DNA of 64,000 nucleotides from Chryseobacterium sp. JV274 (GTDB lineage Bacteria > Bacteroidota > Bacteroidia > Flavobacteriales > Weeksellaceae). Every line of letters begins with the position of its first letter. The first letter of the stretch is position 1. Where the stretch lies: contig NZ_LR824569.1 in NCBI RefSeq assembly GCF_903969135.1, forward strand, positions 558,001 through 622,000, read 5' to 3'. The translations under genes were made by a program, and so were the position numbers. The notes beneath the pieces were generated by a model, which made no database searches, was not told the DNA's origin, and saw nothing but the letters and a program-made list of their open reading frames with translations. Below are positions 19,201 to 26,648 of the stretch, piece after piece.

Positions 19201-19681
19201 CAGCATGCCTGAAATCACACTACAGGCCAAGATTGATAGATTCCATGTGCCATTATTGATCTACTCACCCTTATTGAAAGAATCAAAACGTTTCTATAAA
19301 ACCGTAAGTCATTTTGATATTGCTCCTTCTATTTTAGCTTATTACAGAAATAATTATAAAATCAGCACACCTGCTACAATAACATGGGTAGGAAGAGGAT
19401 TTTCTCCGGATTCTGAAATCAGCAAAACCGGAATTCCAATGATGCAGAGTAAAAACCAACTTATTGATTTTGTCTCTGAAAAGTATTATATCCATGACGG
19501 ACAGCTTTTTACCCTGAAAAATATGGAAGAAGATGCTTCCAATGATAATGCAGCCCTGAATAAGATGAATGGCAGATTTAATCAGTATAAAAGCATGAAT
19601 TCCCAGTTTTATTCTACTAAAAAACTGATGCCTGATTCGGTAATGGTGAACTTTAAGAAAAAAGTAAAATCAAAGTTTTAA
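16244..19681 (+). CDS. Processive GT2 glycosyltransferase fused to LtaS-like sulfatase-fold transferase
   Basis: This 1145-residue inner-membrane enzyme is a fusion. Residues about 1-470 are a cellulose/PNAG-type GT2 synthase: an N-terminal helix, Asp97 (VNDGSKDDS), DxD at 173-175, the base Asp282 (GEDME), QRNRW at 324-328, then membrane helices at about 350-430. Residues about 490-680 contain further transmembrane segments, and about 700-1085 form an extracytoplasmic alkaline-phosphatase-superfamily domain of the LTA synthase type: metal site FLVMEGFGH, nucleophile Thr794 in AGRTFAALPS, VITGDHSMPE. Related domains transfer phosphoglycerol or phosphoethanolamine to glycans. Together they suggest one polypeptide that polymerises and decorates an exported polysaccharide. 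The substrates are unknown. Confidence 0.88.
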   Translation: MLEFSHIIYEVVIWLFLIYGTAITLIYGWIGIYALGAVLRYKKENTFTDYSLIAANPNAPVFSVIAPAYNEGMTIVENVRSLLSLYYHNLEIIIVNDGSKDDSIQKLIEAYELESIAYFIQGKIETNTVRGVYKSKNPAFKKLIVVDKENGGKADALNVGVNISSGEYLVCIDVDCILEQDAILKLAKPMLEQTDKKFIACGGVIRLANNCVIENGKIVSVNMPKTLLGRTQALEYIRAFVLGRMAWSRASGLILISGAFGVFDRNIVLACGGYDKNTVGEDMELVVRMRKYMEEKNEPYEVLTIPDPLCWTEVPESKDILRKQRNRWMRGTMETLWKHRKMMFNPKYGKLGMVSLPYWFFFEFLGPLIEFSGYIIFIIFLLLGIINWPFFTVLFALVISMGFLYSIYSILVDLVSHQVYTKRKDFLTLIVTAFSEPFYFHPIVVKAGVSGFIDYFKKSHGWGEMTRQGFNQSTQHLPFKERMYAILQSSLKKWGILTLVFFALFLVGVTAEWLWYRYSFSKFNTSAIVGNLFTENILFALRLTFCVGITYLIINFIREGWAKTLAIAALLIVTVTQYILFLYFSETRNVLGADLLYYSKEEMKQILQASGMLNFKNFALMGILITASFIPIWIAGKSALKSIYPGLVLLAFGFAAFFIPSNILGSKTLNSENEFNQNAAKSKWAYFLKSNEDNFISDHPELNELLSENEDFTTNAEMLNKNFPFWRKENTPDFLGSYFNRSEKVPNLVFLVMEGFGHAYTSPKGYIGNFTPYLDSLSNKGLYWENSLSSAGRTFAALPSITGSLPFGKNGFLEIEKTPENFNLYNILKANGFETGFYYGGHTSFDRYREFLEYSGVDHITDETSFGSPYRKLPANNGESWGYEDQAVFGKMQQEQKPQDRPYFNMILTLSTHNPFLINNKDYYEKLYNQRLNSGILNSEQKKWAAAHKDQLISVLNADDAIKDFFKKYSKRPDFKNTIFVITGDHSMPEITLQAKIDRFHVPLLIYSPLLKESKRFYKTVSHFDIAPSILAYYRNNYKISTPATITWVGRGFSPDSEISKTGIPMMQSKNQLIDFVSEKYYIHDGQLFTLKNMEEDASNDNAALNKMNGRFNQYKSMNSQFYSTKKLMPDSVMVNFKKKVKSKF

Positions 19682-20910
19682 AACTTTCTGGTGTAGCCTA
19701 ATGTAATATCAAACTGATTCCCTTTTTCTCCCGGGCGGTATTCCTGGTTATAATACATTGTTCCCACTGAAAACAGATTGGAATGGTAGGAGAAATTGTA
19801 TTCACCTCCAATTTTAAAAGTTTTAAGCTTAAAGGTTTCGTTTTCCAGAAGATTATTACGGTTTTCTTCCGGGCTGATCCCGGTTCCGATCTGAAAAGCA
19901 AAATAATCCTGAGCACCTTTTGTATAATACCTTACAGTTCCCGTATAAGAATGTGAAATATTCTTGCTGTCAGGAGTGATATAAGTACGCAGGTTAAACC
20001 AGAAATTTTTATAATATTTCCCTATAGCAGCGGTATACATCCAGATACTGCTGCTGAAATAAAGCTGACGGTAACCTAATTCTGCTTCAAAACTATGGGG
20101 AAGGTTTGCATTCAGAGAAACTCCGGTACGGTACTTCGGAAACAATCCCACATCATCAGAATATCCTCCGCCAACATACAGGTAGAACATTTTAGAAAGC
20201 CTTGGGTATGCCTCCAGTTCAATCTGTGTGCCGCCCTCGGCAAATTTATTGGCATAATTTCCGCGAACAATCACGGAACCAATAGGAGTAACTCTCTTAT
20301 AACTTACTCCCACAATATGCCAGTCGTTATCAAACTGTTTGTCAAAATGAGAATAATTATAAACAATTCCTATTGCATTTTTAGACGTAAGCTCATTTAT
20401 TCTTACTGCAAGAGCTCTTGCTTCAGTGTTTTTAGGATTGATGAATAAAAGAGTACTTACAGCTTTATCTGCTTCCTCGTAATTATCCTTTCCAAAATAT
20501 ACTTTCGCTTTCAACAGTAATAATGTTTCAGATTTAGCATGATAGGAAAGTCCTTTATCTATGATTTCAATAGCTTTTGTATTCTGATCATTCCAATATT
20601 CCAATGAAGCATAAGCCAGAAAATAATCTTCATCCTGAATCTCTCTTTTTCCAAGCTCTTCAAATATAGCCCTTGCGGAAACCAGATCTTTATTCCAGGT
20701 ATATAGCCTTCCCAGGAAAACTGAAATATCAGTATAATTGGGAGCTTTTTCCAATGCCTCTTTGGCCAGAGCAATAGATGCAGGATAATCTTTCTGTTCA
20801 AAAGCAGCGGTTCGGGCTTTAAGGAATAGTTCATCAGCTGATAAATTCTGCTGACTGTACATTGTGATTGGAAAAAGTAAAGCAAATAAAAAGGTTGAAT
20901 ATCTTTTCAT
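19678..20910 (-). CDS. YaiO family outer-membrane beta-barrel protein with TPR-like N terminus
   Basis: This is a 410-residue outer-membrane protein. A signal peptide ends at MYSQ (residues 1-19). Residues about 20-165 form helical TPR-like repeats, and about 175-410 are alternating aromatic beta strands ending in TLGYTRKF, a C-terminal Phe typical of barrels. This layout matches the YaiO family, whose E. coli member lies near the glycosyltransferase gene yaiP. TPR-plus-barrel proteins such as AlgK/AlgE or PgaA export polysaccharides. It is convergent with the GT2 fusion and their stop codons overlap by 4 bases, so it is a probable exit pore with separate transcription. Confidence 0.85.
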   Translation of the reverse strand: MKRYSTFLFALLFPITMYSQQNLSADELFLKARTAAFEQKDYPASIALAKEALEKAPNYTDISVFLGRLYTWNKDLVSARAIFEELGKREIQDEDYFLAYASLEYWNDQNTKAIEIIDKGLSYHAKSETLLLLKAKVYFGKDNYEEADKAVSTLLFINPKNTEARALAVRINELTSKNAIGIVYNYSHFDKQFDNDWHIVGVSYKRVTPIGSVIVRGNYANKFAEGGTQIELEAYPRLSKMFYLYVGGGYSDDVGLFPKYRTGVSLNANLPHSFEAELGYRQLYFSSSIWMYTAAIGKYYKNFWFNLRTYITPDSKNISHSYTGTVRYYTKGAQDYFAFQIGTGISPEENRNNLLENETFKLKTFKIGGEYNFSYHSNLFSVGTMYYNQEYRPGEKGNQFDITLGYTRKF

Positions 20911-21101
20911 TGAAAGTTTAATTATTAATGAACTACATCTGGTATCACAAATATATTGAACTTTTACATCACAACCCAGAGATTATTCGTCAAACCTTAT
21001 TTTTTTTAGATTATTTTTCAATTAAACAATGCTTAAAAAGCAATTATGATGGAATAATTATTGCCGTAATTAAAAAAAATTAATTTCTTCAAAATTTCAT
21101 T

Positions 21102-21875
21102 ATGAAAATAGCCACATATAATGTTAATGGAGTCAACGGCCGCCTGCCTGTTTTATTGAAATGGCTGAAAGAAGCCTCTCCAGATATTGTCTGTCTTCAG
21201 GAACTAAAAGCACCTCAGGAACGTTTTCCTGTAGAAGAAATTAACAAAGCAGGTTATGAAGCTGTCTGGAATGGACAAAAAAGCTGGAATGGAGTTGCTA
21301 TATTGGCAAAAAACAAGGAAATTACAGAAGTACAAAGATCTTTACCGGGAGATCCTGAAGACATTCAAAGCCGTTATATTGAAGTGATTATTGATAAAAT
21401 GGTCATCTGCTGTCTTTATCTCCCGAATGGCAATCCTTATCCAGGACCTAAATTCGACTATAAATTATCCTGGATCAAACGTTTTAAAAGAAGAGCCAGC
21501 CAACTCATCACCATGGAACTTCCCGCCATCCTTATCGGCGATTTTAATATTATTCCGGAGCCTATTGATGTGTACAAACCTGAACGCTGGGAAAATGATG
21601 CCCTGTTCAGAACAGAAGTAAGAAAAGCGTATAAAGATCTTCAGAAGAAAGGATGGCTTGATTCGATACGAAGTCTTTATCCCGAAGAAAAAGTATACAC
21701 ATTCTGGGATTATCTATATAAAGCTTATGACAGGAATGCAGGCATAAGGCTGGACCATATTTTATTAAGTCCTTATCTACAGAGCCGGCTGAAATCAGGT
21801 GGAGTAGACAGCCATGTGCGCGGCTGGGAGAAAAGCAGCGATCACGCTCCGGTATGGATTGAACTTGCGGACTAA
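21102..21875 (+). CDS. xth: Exodeoxyribonuclease III / AP endonuclease
   Basis: This 257-residue ExoIII-type enzyme of base-excision repair cleaves DNA at abasic sites and degrades 3' ends. The family motifs are present: ATYNVNGVNGRL (substrate Asn), CLQELK (metal Glu), ILIGDFNI, and the catalytic SSDHAPVWIEL at the C terminus. Length is normal for the family. It stands alone, convergent with a LexA-like repressor. ATG 21102 follows an AT-rich leader with no obvious SOS-type box. Confidence 0.95.
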   Translation: MKIATYNVNGVNGRLPVLLKWLKEASPDIVCLQELKAPQERFPVEEINKAGYEAVWNGQKSWNGVAILAKNKEITEVQRSLPGDPEDIQSRYIEVIIDKMVICCLYLPNGNPYPGPKFDYKLSWIKRFKRRASQLITMELPAILIGDFNIIPEPIDVYKPERWENDALFRTEVRKAYKDLQKKGWLDSIRSLYPEEKVYTFWDYLYKAYDRNAGIRLDHILLSPYLQSRLKSGGVDSHVRGWEKSSDHAPVWIELAD

Positions 21876-21912
21876 TTGTAATTCAAGAATTGCAGGATCA
21901 TATACATTATAA

Positions 21913-21943
21913 TATGCTCCTGGTTTATAAAATCAGGAGTATA
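21913..21943. terminator. Hairpin between convergent genes
   Basis: TATGCTCCTG pairs with CAGGAGTATA (10 bp, one wobble) around an AT-rich loop. No real T-run follows on either strand, so termination is plausible but weak. Confidence 0.5.
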
Positions 21944-21969
21944 CAATATATAATACGTTGGTATGAATA

Positions 21970-22758
21970 CTAAGACTGTTTTCGGCGGCGACCAGAAACC
22001 TTTTTATCAAGATCCCTGATGTCCTGTCTCAGTTCGCGGAACATTTCTTTAAAATTATAACTTTCATAGTCACCAGGCTCAAAATCTTCCGGGAAAATTC
22101 CTGAAGCATACTGCCAGATTTCTACAACTTCCTCAAACGGAATCTCATAAGACTCATAAAAAGAATTGTCAGCACTTACACAGATTGCATTTTCTTTTCT
22201 TTCCTTAAAACGTTTATAGGTAATCCCGTCATTCAATGTTACAAAAACATAGGTTTTTCCCTGTTTCAAATCATTGATTCCTTCCACATATTTTCCTACA
22301 ATATAAGACCCGTTTCTGAATGGAGGCATAGAATCTCCATCTGCAGGGAATGCCCTGTATTTTCCATTAGTAAGAAAGGGAAGAGCGATACGCTGAAGGC
22401 TCTCAATATAATCTACATCACTGTAACCTTCCAGATATCCCATAGAAGCTTTTTGAGGGATAATTTCTATTGTATCATTTCCATGGGTATCTACTGCCAC
22501 AGGAAGAACAATTCTGTTGTCAGGCAATTTCAGCATATCATCCATAGGGTACTTCTGGATATCTACGGACAGCATAAGATCAATGCTTACATGAAAATAT
22601 TTAGAGATTTTTATAAGAAGTTCGATAGGAGGTTCAGATATTCCGTTTTCATATTTTGAATAGCGAACTCTGGAAATCATCAGTTCATCAGCTACATTTT
22701 GTTGGGAAAGCTTTCTCCTGGCTCTTAAGAAGCGTATATTATTTGAAAAAATTGACAT
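21970..22758 (-). CDS. XRE-family repressor with S24 (LexA/CI-like) domain
   Basis: The N-terminal XRE helix-turn-helix (residues about 5-65) contains SQQNVADELMISRVRYSKYE. The C-terminal S24 domain has the Ser/Lys dyad Ser143 (DGDSMPPFRNG) and Lys182 (GITYKRF). The usual Ala-Gly cleavage pair appears as Met-Gly in SMGYLEGY, so autocleavage is uncertain. The start is taken at 22758 because residues after it align with XRE domains; the frame can extend to 22809. The neighbouring ExoIII gene suggests a possible link to DNA damage, but no shared operator was found. Confidence 0.85.
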   Translation of the reverse strand: MSIFSNNIRFLRARRKLSQQNVADELMISRVRYSKYENGISEPPIELLIKISKYFHVSIDLMLSVDIQKYPMDDMLKLPDNRIVLPVAVDTHGNDTIEIIPQKASMGYLEGYSDVDYIESLQRIALPFLTNGKYRAFPADGDSMPPFRNGSYIVGKYVEGINDLKQGKTYVFVTLNDGITYKRFKERKENAICVSADNSFYESYEIPFEEVVEIWQYASGIFPEDFEPGDYESYNFKEMFRELRQDIRDLDKKVSGRRRKQS

Positions 22759-23206
22759 TGATAAAAATATGTAAGCAAAAATACAAAATTTGAATGCGTT
22801 ACCAACCACCGAAGCAGGTTTTACTATAAGATATAAGGAAATTTCACCACTAAGGTCTCCATTTTTACTAAAACGGGTAAATTTTCATGCCTGGATATTT
22901 AATTTCCGCACGCTGAAAATTGATTTATGAACAAATATAGAAGGCTTTACATAGTTTAAACAATAATCATCAATAAATAGAATTTAGTGCATAAATAATA
23001 ACTCTAAATTTCATAAATTGAGTTATTATTTTTAACATTTAGTAAATCAATCACATATAAGTGAAAATCATATTTATACTAAAAAACATATATATTAATG
23101 AAATATTAAATAATAAAAACATATAATTAATTTATTGAAAATAATTTGCAATTGTATTATTATTATTCATATATTCGTGATGTAATAATCATATAAAATT
23201 ATAGTT
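22759..23206. other. Intergenic region upstream of the Gly-rich peptide
   Basis: This AT-rich stretch contains an imperfect hairpin at 22995-23131, with outer arms AATAATAACTC and GAGTTATTATT followed by TTTT, which could terminate or insulate. The promoter of the peptide gene is at 23145-23177. No other coding frame is credible. Confidence 0.5.
23145..23177 (+). promoter_or_regulatory. Promoter of the Gly-rich leader peptide
   Basis: TTTG at 23145-23148 and TATATTCG at 23170-23177 (one mismatch to TAnnTTTG) are 21 bases apart. The ATG at 23207 follows 29 bases later. Confidence 0.55.
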
Positions 23207-23491
23207 ATGAAAAACTTAAAAAAATTAGACAGAAACGAATTAAAAGCTATTTCAGGTAACGGATTACTAGATCCAATCGGTACTTTACTAGGTGGACTAG
23301 GAGGTGTAGTTGGTGGAGTAGTAGGCGGAGTAGGTACTATCGTAGGTGGTGTAGTTACTGGCGTAGGATCTACTGTTGGTGGTGTAGTTGGCGGTGTAAG
23401 CACTGTCGTAACTAACGCTTTATGCCAAACACAATGTGTTGTAAATGGTGTAATTCACATCAAATTACTTGAGTGTGGTTCTACTTGCTAA
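23207..23491 (+). CDS. Gly/Val-rich bacteriocin-like leader peptide
   Basis: This 94-residue peptide begins with the leader MKNLKKLDRNELKAISGNG, close to double-glycine leaders of exported peptides. The core (about 20-70) is a repeat of short Gly/Val units such as GGVVGGVVGGVGTIVGGVV, a glycine-zipper pattern able to pack into membranes. The last 25 residues carry four cysteines (CQTQC, LLECGSTC). It has its own promoter and a strong terminator, so it is a dedicated transcription unit. Antimicrobial, pore-forming or surface roles are possible. No immunity, ABC-peptidase or modifying gene is adjacent, so the function remains open. Confidence 0.75.
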   Translation: MKNLKKLDRNELKAISGNGLLDPIGTLLGGLGGVVGGVVGGVGTIVGGVVTGVGSTVGGVVGGVSTVVTNALCQTQCVVNGVIHIKLLECGSTC

Positions 23492-23518
23492 TCTGCAAGA
23501 ATAGACATTAAAAATCAT

Positions 23519-23546
23519 TCCGCTCTTTTCAGAGCGGATTTTTTTT
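23519..23546 (+). terminator. Strong terminator of the Gly-rich peptide gene
   Basis: An 8-bp perfect stem TCCGCTCT / AGAGCGGA, loop TTTC, is followed by eight T. Confidence 0.92.
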
Positions 23547-23802
23547 ATATCCCAAACAGAAAATAAAAGCAACGTATTACACTTACAATCAATCATTTAT
23601 TTTTATTTTGAGATCTTTTGATTGAAAGAATATCAATCCTGAGCTTCCTATGCCGGCATTTCATTACTGAATGTACGTTTAGCCTATAAAGACAACCGTT
23701 TATCCCTGGAATTAATATTTCAGCAGGTATGAAAATAACAATATAAATAATCTCATTTCTGCAGTTGTCATTCAATGATAGCTGCATATTTTTTGTGGTT
23801 TT

Positions 23803-23844
23803 TTATAAGGCTAATTAATCAAATTATAAGGCTAATTAATCAAA
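23803..23844. repeat. Exact tandem duplication, 2 x 21 bp
   Basis: Two identical adjacent 21-bp units (23803-23823 and 23824-23844), each beginning TTATAAGGCTAATT and ending ATCAAA. This is a recent slippage product upstream of the DUF285 gene. Confidence 0.9.
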
Positions 23845-23903
23845 AAAATATTAAAAAAAAGTAATAAAATTTTAATACGACATGTTTTGACGCTGCGCGT
23901 CTA

Positions 23904-23911
23904 TATCTTTA
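23904..23911 (+). promoter_or_regulatory. -7-like element of the DUF285 gene
   Basis: TATCTTTA is one base from TAnnTTTG and directly follows the inverted repeat GACGC/GCGTC. It would give a leader of about 70-80 bases. Confidence 0.35.
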
Positions 23912-23994
23912 TGTTAGAGATAAGATAAAGAATCCCGGGAAATTATTGTCTTACTAATCCAAAATTAACTTTTTTAACAACTATTTTTTAAATT

Positions 23995-25488
23995 ATGCAC
24001 AAAAAACAACTAGTAATCATTTTTCTATTTCTATTTTTCTGTTCTTATGCACAGACTGAATTTATTACTTTATGGAAACCTAATGTAAATGGTACCATTG
24101 ACCATGCAATATCTTTTGGCGGTACAGGAACCAATTATACCATTAGCTGGGAAGAAGTGGGATACCCACAACATAATGGAGTCCTTAATTCTGTTACATC
24201 CAATAGCACCAATCCGATTACCATTCTTTTTGGACCTTCATTACATACAAACCCTATCCAGGCAACCTACAAATTGAAAGTATACAATGGCAACGGGCTA
24301 TTTTACGGGTTCAGGGCCAGTACAAACTTTATTGATCCTAATGCTAATCTGGAACTCACCGAAATCAGTCAGTGGGGAGACATCATTTGGCTTCAGCAAT
24401 TTAATCAGGGATTTGCGGGCTGTCCAAACCTTAATGTAACTGCTGCAGACATTCCCAATCTAACACAAATAAACAATTTATCGGAAATGTTCTATAATTG
24501 TTCATCTTTGATCGGAAATAATTCATTTTCAAGTTGGAATACAAGTACAATTACTAATATGAGTAATATGTTTAGCAGAGCAAAGCTATTTAACCAGAAT
24601 ATTGGAAGCTGGAATACAGCGAATGTAAAAGATTTTAATGGAATGTTTTCTTTTGCCTCTACTTTTAATCAGAATATTTCCGCCTGGAATACTGCATCCG
24701 GAACTAATTTCTCTGCAATGTTCAAAGATGCAGTAGCTTTTAACCAGCCATTAAATTCATGGAATACATCAAATGGTGTCAATTTTCGCTATGTATTCTC
24801 TAATGCAGCAGCATTTAATCAACCTCTTAATAACTGGAACACCGCTAAAGTAACAGATTTTGAACATATGTTTGAAAATGCAGTCTCATTCAACCAGCCG
24901 ATTGGAAACTGGAATGTAGCCAAGGTTAGTTATTATTCAGGTTTTAACATGTTTAATGGTGCTGTACTTTTTGATCAGGATCTTTCCGGCTGGAATATCC
25001 GACTTCAGAATTTCTTCGGAGGATCAATCGCTTTCGGATTAAAAAATTCCGGTTTATCATGTACAAACTATAATAATTTTCTAATTGCTCTCAATAATAA
25101 TCCTACATGGGCGAACACAACATTAACATCTGGAAGTATAGATGCAACAGGGCTGATCTATTCTACACCGCAGGCCATTATGGCAAGAGCTCAATTGGTT
25201 AACAGAGGCTTTACTATTGTTGGAGACACATATAACCCGGGATGCTACTTATCAACAGCAGAAGTTTCAAAAAAACTAAAAACTCCAGCTTATCCCAATC
25301 CAACAACAGGAGTGATAACAGTGGAGGCAGCTGTAAATGAAAATGTTTCTTTATATGATATCAACGGCAAACTCATTAAAAATGTGACGTTTATAAAAGG
25401 AAAAAACACGATCGATCTTACCGGATATCCCTCAGGGAATTATCTATTAAAAGGCGAAACTATTTTCAGTAAAATAATTAAGAAATAA
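23995..25488 (+). CDS. DUF285/BspA-like repeat surface protein with T9SS sorting domain
   Basis: This is a 497-residue secreted protein. A signal peptide ends around SYAQ (residues 1-20). From about 160 to 330 it carries consecutive DUF285-type repeats of about 25 residues with the core F-N-Q-x-I/L-x-x-W-N-T-x-x-V/x-x-F-x-x-M-F. The last 75 residues (AYPNPTTGVITVEAAV ... GNYLLKG) are a type A T9SS C-terminal sorting domain, so the protein is probably exported by the type IX system and released or attached at the surface. Such repeats occur in mycoplasma and gut-bacterial surface proteins. The role is probably adhesion, by inference only. Confidence 0.88.
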   Translation: MHKKQLVIIFLFLFFCSYAQTEFITLWKPNVNGTIDHAISFGGTGTNYTISWEEVGYPQHNGVLNSVTSNSTNPITILFGPSLHTNPIQATYKLKVYNGNGLFYGFRASTNFIDPNANLELTEISQWGDIIWLQQFNQGFAGCPNLNVTAADIPNLTQINNLSEMFYNCSSLIGNNSFSSWNTSTITNMSNMFSRAKLFNQNIGSWNTANVKDFNGMFSFASTFNQNISAWNTASGTNFSAMFKDAVAFNQPLNSWNTSNGVNFRYVFSNAAAFNQPLNNWNTAKVTDFEHMFENAVSFNQPIGNWNVAKVSYYSGFNMFNGAVLFDQDLSGWNIRLQNFFGGSIAFGLKNSGLSCTNYNNFLIALNNNPTWANTTLTSGSIDATGLIYSTPQAIMARAQLVNRGFTIVGDTYNPGCYLSTAEVSKKLKTPAYPNPTTGVITVEAAVNENVSLYDINGKLIKNVTFIKGKNTIDLTGYPSGNYLLKGETIFSKIIKK

Positions 25489-25519
25489 TAGATCAGCCGA
25501 AAGGTTACCTCTATCAATT

Positions 25520-25549
25520 AAGCTCCAAGGTCTTTGTACTTTGGAGCTT
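25520..25549 (+). terminator. Terminator-like hairpin after the DUF285 gene
   Basis: AAGCTCCAA pairs with TTGGAGCTT (9 bp), followed by a T-rich tract. Its right arm also contains the TTTG used as the -33 element of the next gene. Confidence 0.7.
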
Positions 25550-25572
25550 TAATTTTAAGTGTGTTATATTTG
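25540..25572 (+). promoter_or_regulatory. Promoter of the APH-like kinase
   Basis: TTTG (25540-25543) and TATATTTG (25565-25572, exact TAnnTTTG) are separated by 21 bases. The start codon is at 25610 or slightly later. Confidence 0.65.
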
Positions 25573-25609
25573 TGTCAACTAAGAAGAATAACCAACGACT
25601 CACTAAGAA

Positions 25610-26623
25610 TTGATGACAGAGAAATTCCCCACAATAAACAGTACACTTTCACCAAATGTGCTCGGCAAATTTATTCAACGAAATTATGGACTAATTGACA
25701 AAACGGAATGCAGCATATTTCGGCTTGCTATGAATCATTTATACATTGTTCATGATGATGAAAACAAATACGTTTTTAGAGTGTACACCCATAACTGGCG
25801 GACAAAATTAGAAATTGAGGAAGAATTAAGACTTTTAATCCTGCTAAAAGAAGCAGACCGACAAGTTGCTTTTCCAATAGCTGATCAATCGAACAAATTT
25901 ATTCAAGAAATTGATGCTCCGGAAGGAAAGAGATTGGGCGTTTTATTTTCGTATGCTAAAGGCATAAAGACAGCAAAATTTTCATCCCAAACAAGTTTTC
26001 TAATTGGACAGGCATTAGCAAAAGTTCATCAGTCCACAGAAAATATTGAACTGATGAGAATGTCTTACAATGTTCAAAACCTGCTTAAGAACCCTGTCTT
26101 AAAAACAAAAGAATTCTATAGTAAAAATGTTGCTGAAATTGAATTTTTAGAAACCCTTTCTGCTTTTTTAATGCTAAAAATGGAAAATACAGACAAACAG
26201 AAAATGAGATATGGAGCCGTTCATCTTGACGTTTGGTTTGACAATTTGCACATTGACGATGAAAAGGAAATAACATTTTTTGACTTTGATTTTTGTGGCA
26301 ACGGTTATTTATGCTTTGACATTTCTTATTTCCTGTTTCAGCTATTTACTACCAATTTGAACGAAGAGGAATATCAGGTAAAAGCAGATAGTTTCATAAA
26401 AGGTTACGAGACTGTAACTAAAATTAGTAGCGAAGAGAAAAAGTTTTTACCCTACGCATGTTTAGCAATTATGACCTATTACATAAGCGTTCAGTGTGAC
26501 AGATTTGAATATTGGACAAATATTTTCCTGAATGAAGATCATTTAAAAAGAATGGTTGGAAATTTAAAACGATGGATTGTTTACAACCACATTGAGATTA
26601 ATAACAAACTTGTAACAAACTAA
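25610..26623 (+). CDS. Aminoglycoside phosphotransferase (APH)-family kinase
   Basis: This 337-residue small-molecule kinase has a protein-kinase-like fold. The catalytic loop reads HLDVWFDNLH (H-x-D-x4-N) and the metal-binding DFD is in FFDFDFCGNGYLCFDI. The ATP-lobe segment is NKYVFRVYTHNW. Such enzymes phosphorylate aminoglycosides, homoserine, choline or other hydroxyl compounds, and true resistance enzymes are a minority. Met2 offers an alternative start. It is monocistronic with its own promoter and lies back to back with a HxlR regulator on the opposite strand. Substrate cannot be named. Confidence 0.85.
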   Translation: MMTEKFPTINSTLSPNVLGKFIQRNYGLIDKTECSIFRLAMNHLYIVHDDENKYVFRVYTHNWRTKLEIEEELRLLILLKEADRQVAFPIADQSNKFIQEIDAPEGKRLGVLFSYAKGIKTAKFSSQTSFLIGQALAKVHQSTENIELMRMSYNVQNLLKNPVLKTKEFYSKNVAEIEFLETLSAFLMLKMENTDKQKMRYGAVHLDVWFDNLHIDDEKEITFFDFDFCGNGYLCFDISYFLFQLFTTNLNEEEYQVKADSFIKGYETVTKISSEEKKFLPYACLAIMTYYISVQCDRFEYWTNIFLNEDHLKRMVGNLKRWIVYNHIEINNKLVTN

Positions 26624-26648
26624 AAGGGATAGGTTTAACAGTTATTAT

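Larger units (their letters stand above)
23492..23994. other. Intergenic region before the DUF285 surface protein
   Basis: This stretch holds the peptide terminator (23519-23546), the tandem 21-bp duplication (23803-23844), a short inverted repeat GACGC/GCGTC at 23889-23901 and a -7-like box at 23904. The remaining sequence looks non-coding. Confidence 0.5.

Noticed and set aside
22995..23131. Hairpin AATAATAACTC / GAGTTATTATT as a transcription terminator
   Set aside because: No gene ends upstream of it on the plus strand and the stem is bulged, so it is listed only as a structure.
25610..26623. APH-like kinase as an acquired aminoglycoside-resistance gene
   Set aside because: It has its own promoter and no mobile element, and the family is too broad to name a drug substrate.
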